Below are positions 60,347 through 64,000 of a DNA stretch of 64,000 nt, one piece after another. The notes under the pieces are model-generated. The model saw only the letters and a program-made list of their open reading frames with translations, made no database searches and was not told where the DNA came from. Source of the stretch: Trichobilharzia regenti (lineage: Eukaryota; Platyhelminthes; Trematoda; Strigeidida; Schistosomatidae); the NCBI GenBank assembly GCA_944472135.2, contig OX235270.1, positions 145,715,632 through 145,779,631 on the forward strand, read 5' to 3'. How positions within the stretch are numbered: the first letter of the stretch is position 1; each line of letters starts with the position of its first letter. The position numbers were made by a program, and so were the translations under genes.

Positions 60347-62648
60347 AATTTCATCGCAGGTAATCAGTGCGAGCGCAAGCAGCACATATGTAAGAAGTTA
60401 CAAAAGCATTAGAAGACTTTCAAAAGGCGTGAACTTCATATATTGCTAACAGTGACGAACTTTTCCGCATACCAGTATGTGGATACGTTCACATGCGTAT
60501 AGGAAATCCACGAGTGAGACATTGTATTTTAGTGGGACAGCTTTGTGAAACTTTCATCTATCTTGTATGTTTCGCTCTAGTATTTTTGTCCCTCAGACCA
60601 CTAACAAAGTATTATCAAATGTATTCTTGTAGTATGATTCGATGGCACAATTACTGGCAGTTAATAATATTATGTATGTGTTATGTTCATGATATTTTCT
60701 GCACCATTAACGTGCTCCACATTTCAAAAAGAGTGTAACTTAGAAAGACTATACTTAACTCAACTGTGGTCATGCATGTTAATTATTTAAATGCTTAATT
60801 TATTCAAGTGAATTTAATCTGTATCACCTTTAGAAATGATAAGTCGCAATGACGTCTGCCAGTTAATTAAATTCAGTGGAAGCAGATGTAGCTGCATTCG
60901 TACAAAGATATCCGAAAAACAGTGATGAGCGTCTTACGACTTATAACCAGATACATTTACATAATCAGTATTAGGAATTGATTCTACATGCAACAACAAG
61001 TGAAGGTAAGTTCACTCATTCATGTATAACCATGCAGATATTCTGTTTTGCAGTTTGTGATACCGGATAGCTTTGGATGTGGGGATAGAGTTCTGTTTAC
61101 TTGAATTTTGGAAAAATTCAAAGGTGACGCACTTCGGACACTGGGCAGTTTCCGTCGAATAATAGGAGATACTTTGCAAACGAAGACTTTCATCTTTGAC
61201 TGTGCTCAGATAATACATGTAAATAAACTTGTTTGCGTGGCAGTAAAATAAAATTTTCTATCTAATATTCTTGTGTTGTATTTGTTCTGCATGCGGTGGG
61301 AATACGGCATGGTAGACCGGTACTCCCTAGGATATGAACTCGTTACTGTATATAGGTGTAATTCTGTAGGAACACTATCGATCGATATAAGTAGTGAATT
61401 ATAAGTGCTGCAGTCAAGCCTAAACATCTGCCTACGCGATTACGTCTCCTAGTCATAGGTAAGTCTGTAGGGACCAAGTGCAAAAATACTTCAGTATTTG
61501 AAAAATAAGAAATGAACTTAGGCACTGCAATTGAGTTGATTTCTTAAAAGGTAAAGTGTATTCAAGTGTAGTGCATTACCATTATTTCACTTAAAGCGTG
61601 ATGTCGATTCATATGATCATGGGTGTTAACTTATAGTGTAAGGTGAAGTGTACACGAGACGAATAAGTGAATAGGTTGAGCTGTAGCAATCGTAGTCACA
61701 CTTACATTACACTAAAATATGCCACCAATTACTTCGTCAGGTCTCATTGATAAGTCATGCCTGCATCTAGTCATCATGACAAATATAGCTACACTCAGAT
61801 AGAACAAGAAAGGTCTGGTAAGCATGATGTTAAATATATTTTAATGAAAAATAATACCAAGCAAATGTCTTTACGCAGTTGTTTGTCGTAATAATTGGGG
61901 CAATGTTGAATCGCTGTGACCGGGTTGACTGACGTTACCGGATATCTGCAAATAAGTAAACAAAGTGTTTTTTTAATTCGCTGAAGTAAGAAAGAAGTAA
62001 TATTAAAGTTAAACGCTTTATATTTGCCTACCTTTGCTGAAAATGGTTCATTCTCCTTTCTCATTCTTCGTTCATGACAGCATTCTTCTGTGGTTTTTAC
62101 TGTCACACATATTGTTCATCTTCTAAAGGATAGCAGCAAGCAAATAATAATAATTAGAACAGGTTATGATAAGAGTTAAATTGTAAACCCTTCACAATGA
62201 ACATTGTACATTTGGCTAAGTGCTATGTCCTTGGAATGTTAGTATACATTTGCAATGTGTAATGCCAACCATATCGGTGTAAGCATAGAAAATATGACGT
62301 TTTCCGTGAAAATACAGCTTTGTTCAAGCACTGGTGCTGTTGTGTTTCTAATAAAAGCAACTAGACTGTAAGCAAGCAACTAATAGGCACAAAGAGTAAG
62401 TCTCAGCTTTAATAAAGGCATATCCAGTTAAGATAAAATGTAGTGTAATAGTGCACAAATGAAAAGACCATCGTGAAGTAGATAAGGGATATTTCAGTGA
62501 CAGGTAAGTTGAAATATCTGCAACCTTACAATTTTCTAAGATAACCTGACATGTAAGATCTCTCACAAATTTCTGTAGGGCCTGTGGGGTACCATGGATG
62601 GTTTGCCGTCAATCTGAGCTTTGGAAGGATGATTCACAAATGCAAAAG
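60347..62648 (+). other. Low-repeat region with weak candidate short exons
   Basis: Splice-like brackets on the plus strand: CTTTTTCTAG|13 bp|GTAATC (60347-60359); TATTAG|31 bp|GTAAGT (60975-61005); CTGCAG|45 bp|GTAAGT (61414-61458); TTTCTGTAG|70 bp|GTAATA (62579-62648). The 70-bp block is open in two frames, one reading ACGVPWMVCRQSELWKDDSQ. No chain with consistent phase was established, and minus-strand frames overlap at 61012-61525. Treat as unproven. Confidence 0.25.
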
Positions 62649-63884
62649 GTAATAATCATCGAAACTGAGGTAGTATTTTCTAGCTGTTCGGCATTTTTTC
62701 CTTTGAGGCAGTTTCTTATCAACAGTCTGCAGTATTCATAGTGAGTCTATAGGAACCTTCATTGTATCATGATTTTCACCAAATATCCCTTAACTCACAG
62801 AAGCAGGCAGTAACCCCATACACTCAAGCATTGTAACCAGAACATCACAAAATGCTTACAGATAACTTGTTTAGTAATAACTGCTTGAAATATAAGGGCT
62901 ATAAGTGCATCTTTCATAGCCACAATTAAGTCATTAAGGATCTCAGAATATCTTAGTGATTTGAAACAAAATAATTATTAAGATTGATATAATCTATGTA
63001 ACAGGTGTAGTAGTTGTGTGACACACCTGCTAGCTACTAATCAACAGATAGCTGATACTCATTTTAAGTACTCTGACATTAAGTACTCTGCCATTGCCTG
63101 TAGTATATTTACAACCTTAAGATTTGAAAAAACTTGCGAAAAGCAAACCCACAACGCACTATAATGCAAATAATACTCTTTCTATGCGAACTTTCTTCAA
63201 AAGGATGACTTCTTCATTGATAATCCGTCCGATCTATAATATACAATTTTACGCTTTACTATGAACAAAATAATGCCGTGTGGCTCCAGAAGTCTAAAAC
63301 TAGTCAAATATGATCTATTTCCCAATTAATAGGCGATTATAACGCCTGTAGCCGTGAACGCGGTAACCGATGTCGCTGCGCGATAACACCTGGTTATATC
63401 GTATACCCTCTCTCGTTTGAATGTGCGCATTTTTGTTAACTGCGCGCCATTTTTCTGTCCAGTCATTGTTTTCCTGGTATTTGGATCCCAGATAGCCACA
63501 TATTTGAAGAACAATAATCTTGTAGTTCTCCAACAGTTTTCTGTTAATATAATTCCATTTTTGCAACTGTTTGGTTTTCTCTTGGATTTCGGCCGAAGAC
63601 TTCAAGTCCGTTTCTTCAGAGGGTTATTCGTGCCGTGGGAGTAATGTCATATTAACTAAATAAACATCTGGCCCGTCTGTGGATGATCTCAGGTTCATCG
63701 TAACGGAGAGGCATCGGGACAGTATCAAATTTCATTTCGCGCTTCTTATCTTTTCTGGAAATATGTGCGTCCGTTGTTTAGCCATACTGACCGGATGAGT
63801 CCTTAAATCTTTACTCCGAATAAGCCTAATATTTTATTCTGTCTGCGTTGGTTTTTTTCTTCATTTATTTATTTTTTTATTTTA
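62649..63884. other. Unassigned, low-repeat sequence
   Basis: Two overlapping minus-strand frames at 63315-63605 (one with WNYINRKLLENYKIIVLQIC, the other ending TSVTAFTATGVIIAY) look protein-like. They begin at no ATG and match nothing I recognise. The remainder is AT-rich. Confidence 0.3.
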
Positions 63885-64000
63885 AAAATCTTATAAAATT
63901 TATGAGGTAATTAGATGCAATATATTGTAATGCACGCTGAAAATTCCATACCTGTACCACAAATACCGTTTGGAATAAAGCCATTAATAATATTAACATT
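63885..64000 (+). mobile_element. CR1 3' end, running off the window
   Basis: ATTTATGAGGTAATTAGATG, then GCTGAAAATTCCATACCTGT and ACCACAAATACCGTTTGGAA followed by AATAATATT. It is the complement of the CR1 3' terminus at 38165-38290, here on the plus strand. Coding sequence is absent on the left, so it is a short 5'-truncated copy. Confidence 0.7.

Noticed and set aside
61012..61525. Overlapping minus-strand frames of 60-73 codons
   Set aside because: They sit in different frames of the same DNA, begin without ATG and lack convincing donors; lengths are within chance for AT-rich sequence.
62017..62106. Minus-strand exon encoding TTEECCHERRMRKENEPFSA
   Set aside because: The strong acceptor upstream puts an in-frame TGA inside the exon; only a weak acceptor would work.

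Overview
This window looks like nuclear DNA of a schistosome (blood fluke) or a close trematode relative. It is AT-rich and almost entirely repeats. The repeats are those expected of Schistosoma: RTE-clade and CR1-clade non-LTR retrotransposons, many Penelope-like elements (PLEs) with GIY-YIG domains, short solo LTRs, and tRNA-headed SINEs including Smalpha-like copies that carry a hammerhead ribozyme motif. The assignment rests on repeat type and recalled family features; no database search was possible, so species and family names are inference.

Layout. 0-4.3 kb: a nearly full-length RTE element (minus) with one frameshift. 4.4-4.7 kb: solo LTR. 5-9.1 kb: a host-like intron bounded by two phase-compatible minus-strand exons (4975-5069 and 8733-9041) and filled with an RTE fragment, a SINE, a PLE and Smalpha-like copies. 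9.1-11.5 kb: SINE, RTE tails and a palindrome, copied again at 19.3-20.95 kb. 12.75-14.94 kb: a recent PLE with an open 559-codon RT/GIY-YIG frame and an inverted copy of its own 3' end, inserted in an older RTE with a 12-bp target duplication. 17-31 kb: decayed PLEs, two near-identical solo LTRs, RTE and CR1 pieces. 31.8-34.9 kb: an RTE with an uninterrupted 988-codon endonuclease/RT frame. 35-46 kb: PLE, CR1, a Smalpha-like SINE with the best-kept hammerhead, a near-complete but broken RTE (minus), and a CR1 split by a solo LTR. 47-57.6 kb: PLEs in inverted and tandem arrangements and an RTE copy split by a PLE. 57.7-59.8 kb: Smalpha-like cluster. 59.8-63.9 kb: the least repetitive stretch, with only weak hints of short exons. 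The end is a CR1 3' tail.

How the parts relate. The coding elements (RTE, CR1, PLE) supply endonuclease and reverse transcriptase. SINE-A appears built from a tRNA head plus the 5'UTR and 3' tail of the local RTE, so it probably depends on RTE proteins. One SINE copy ends instead in a CR1-type tail. Nested insertions give a relative chronology: RTE before PLE at 12.7 and 49.8 kb, and CR1 before LTR at 44.8 kb. No complete host gene, rRNA, functional tRNA or CRISPR was recognised. Host coding evidence is limited to a few splice-flanked exons on the minus strand.
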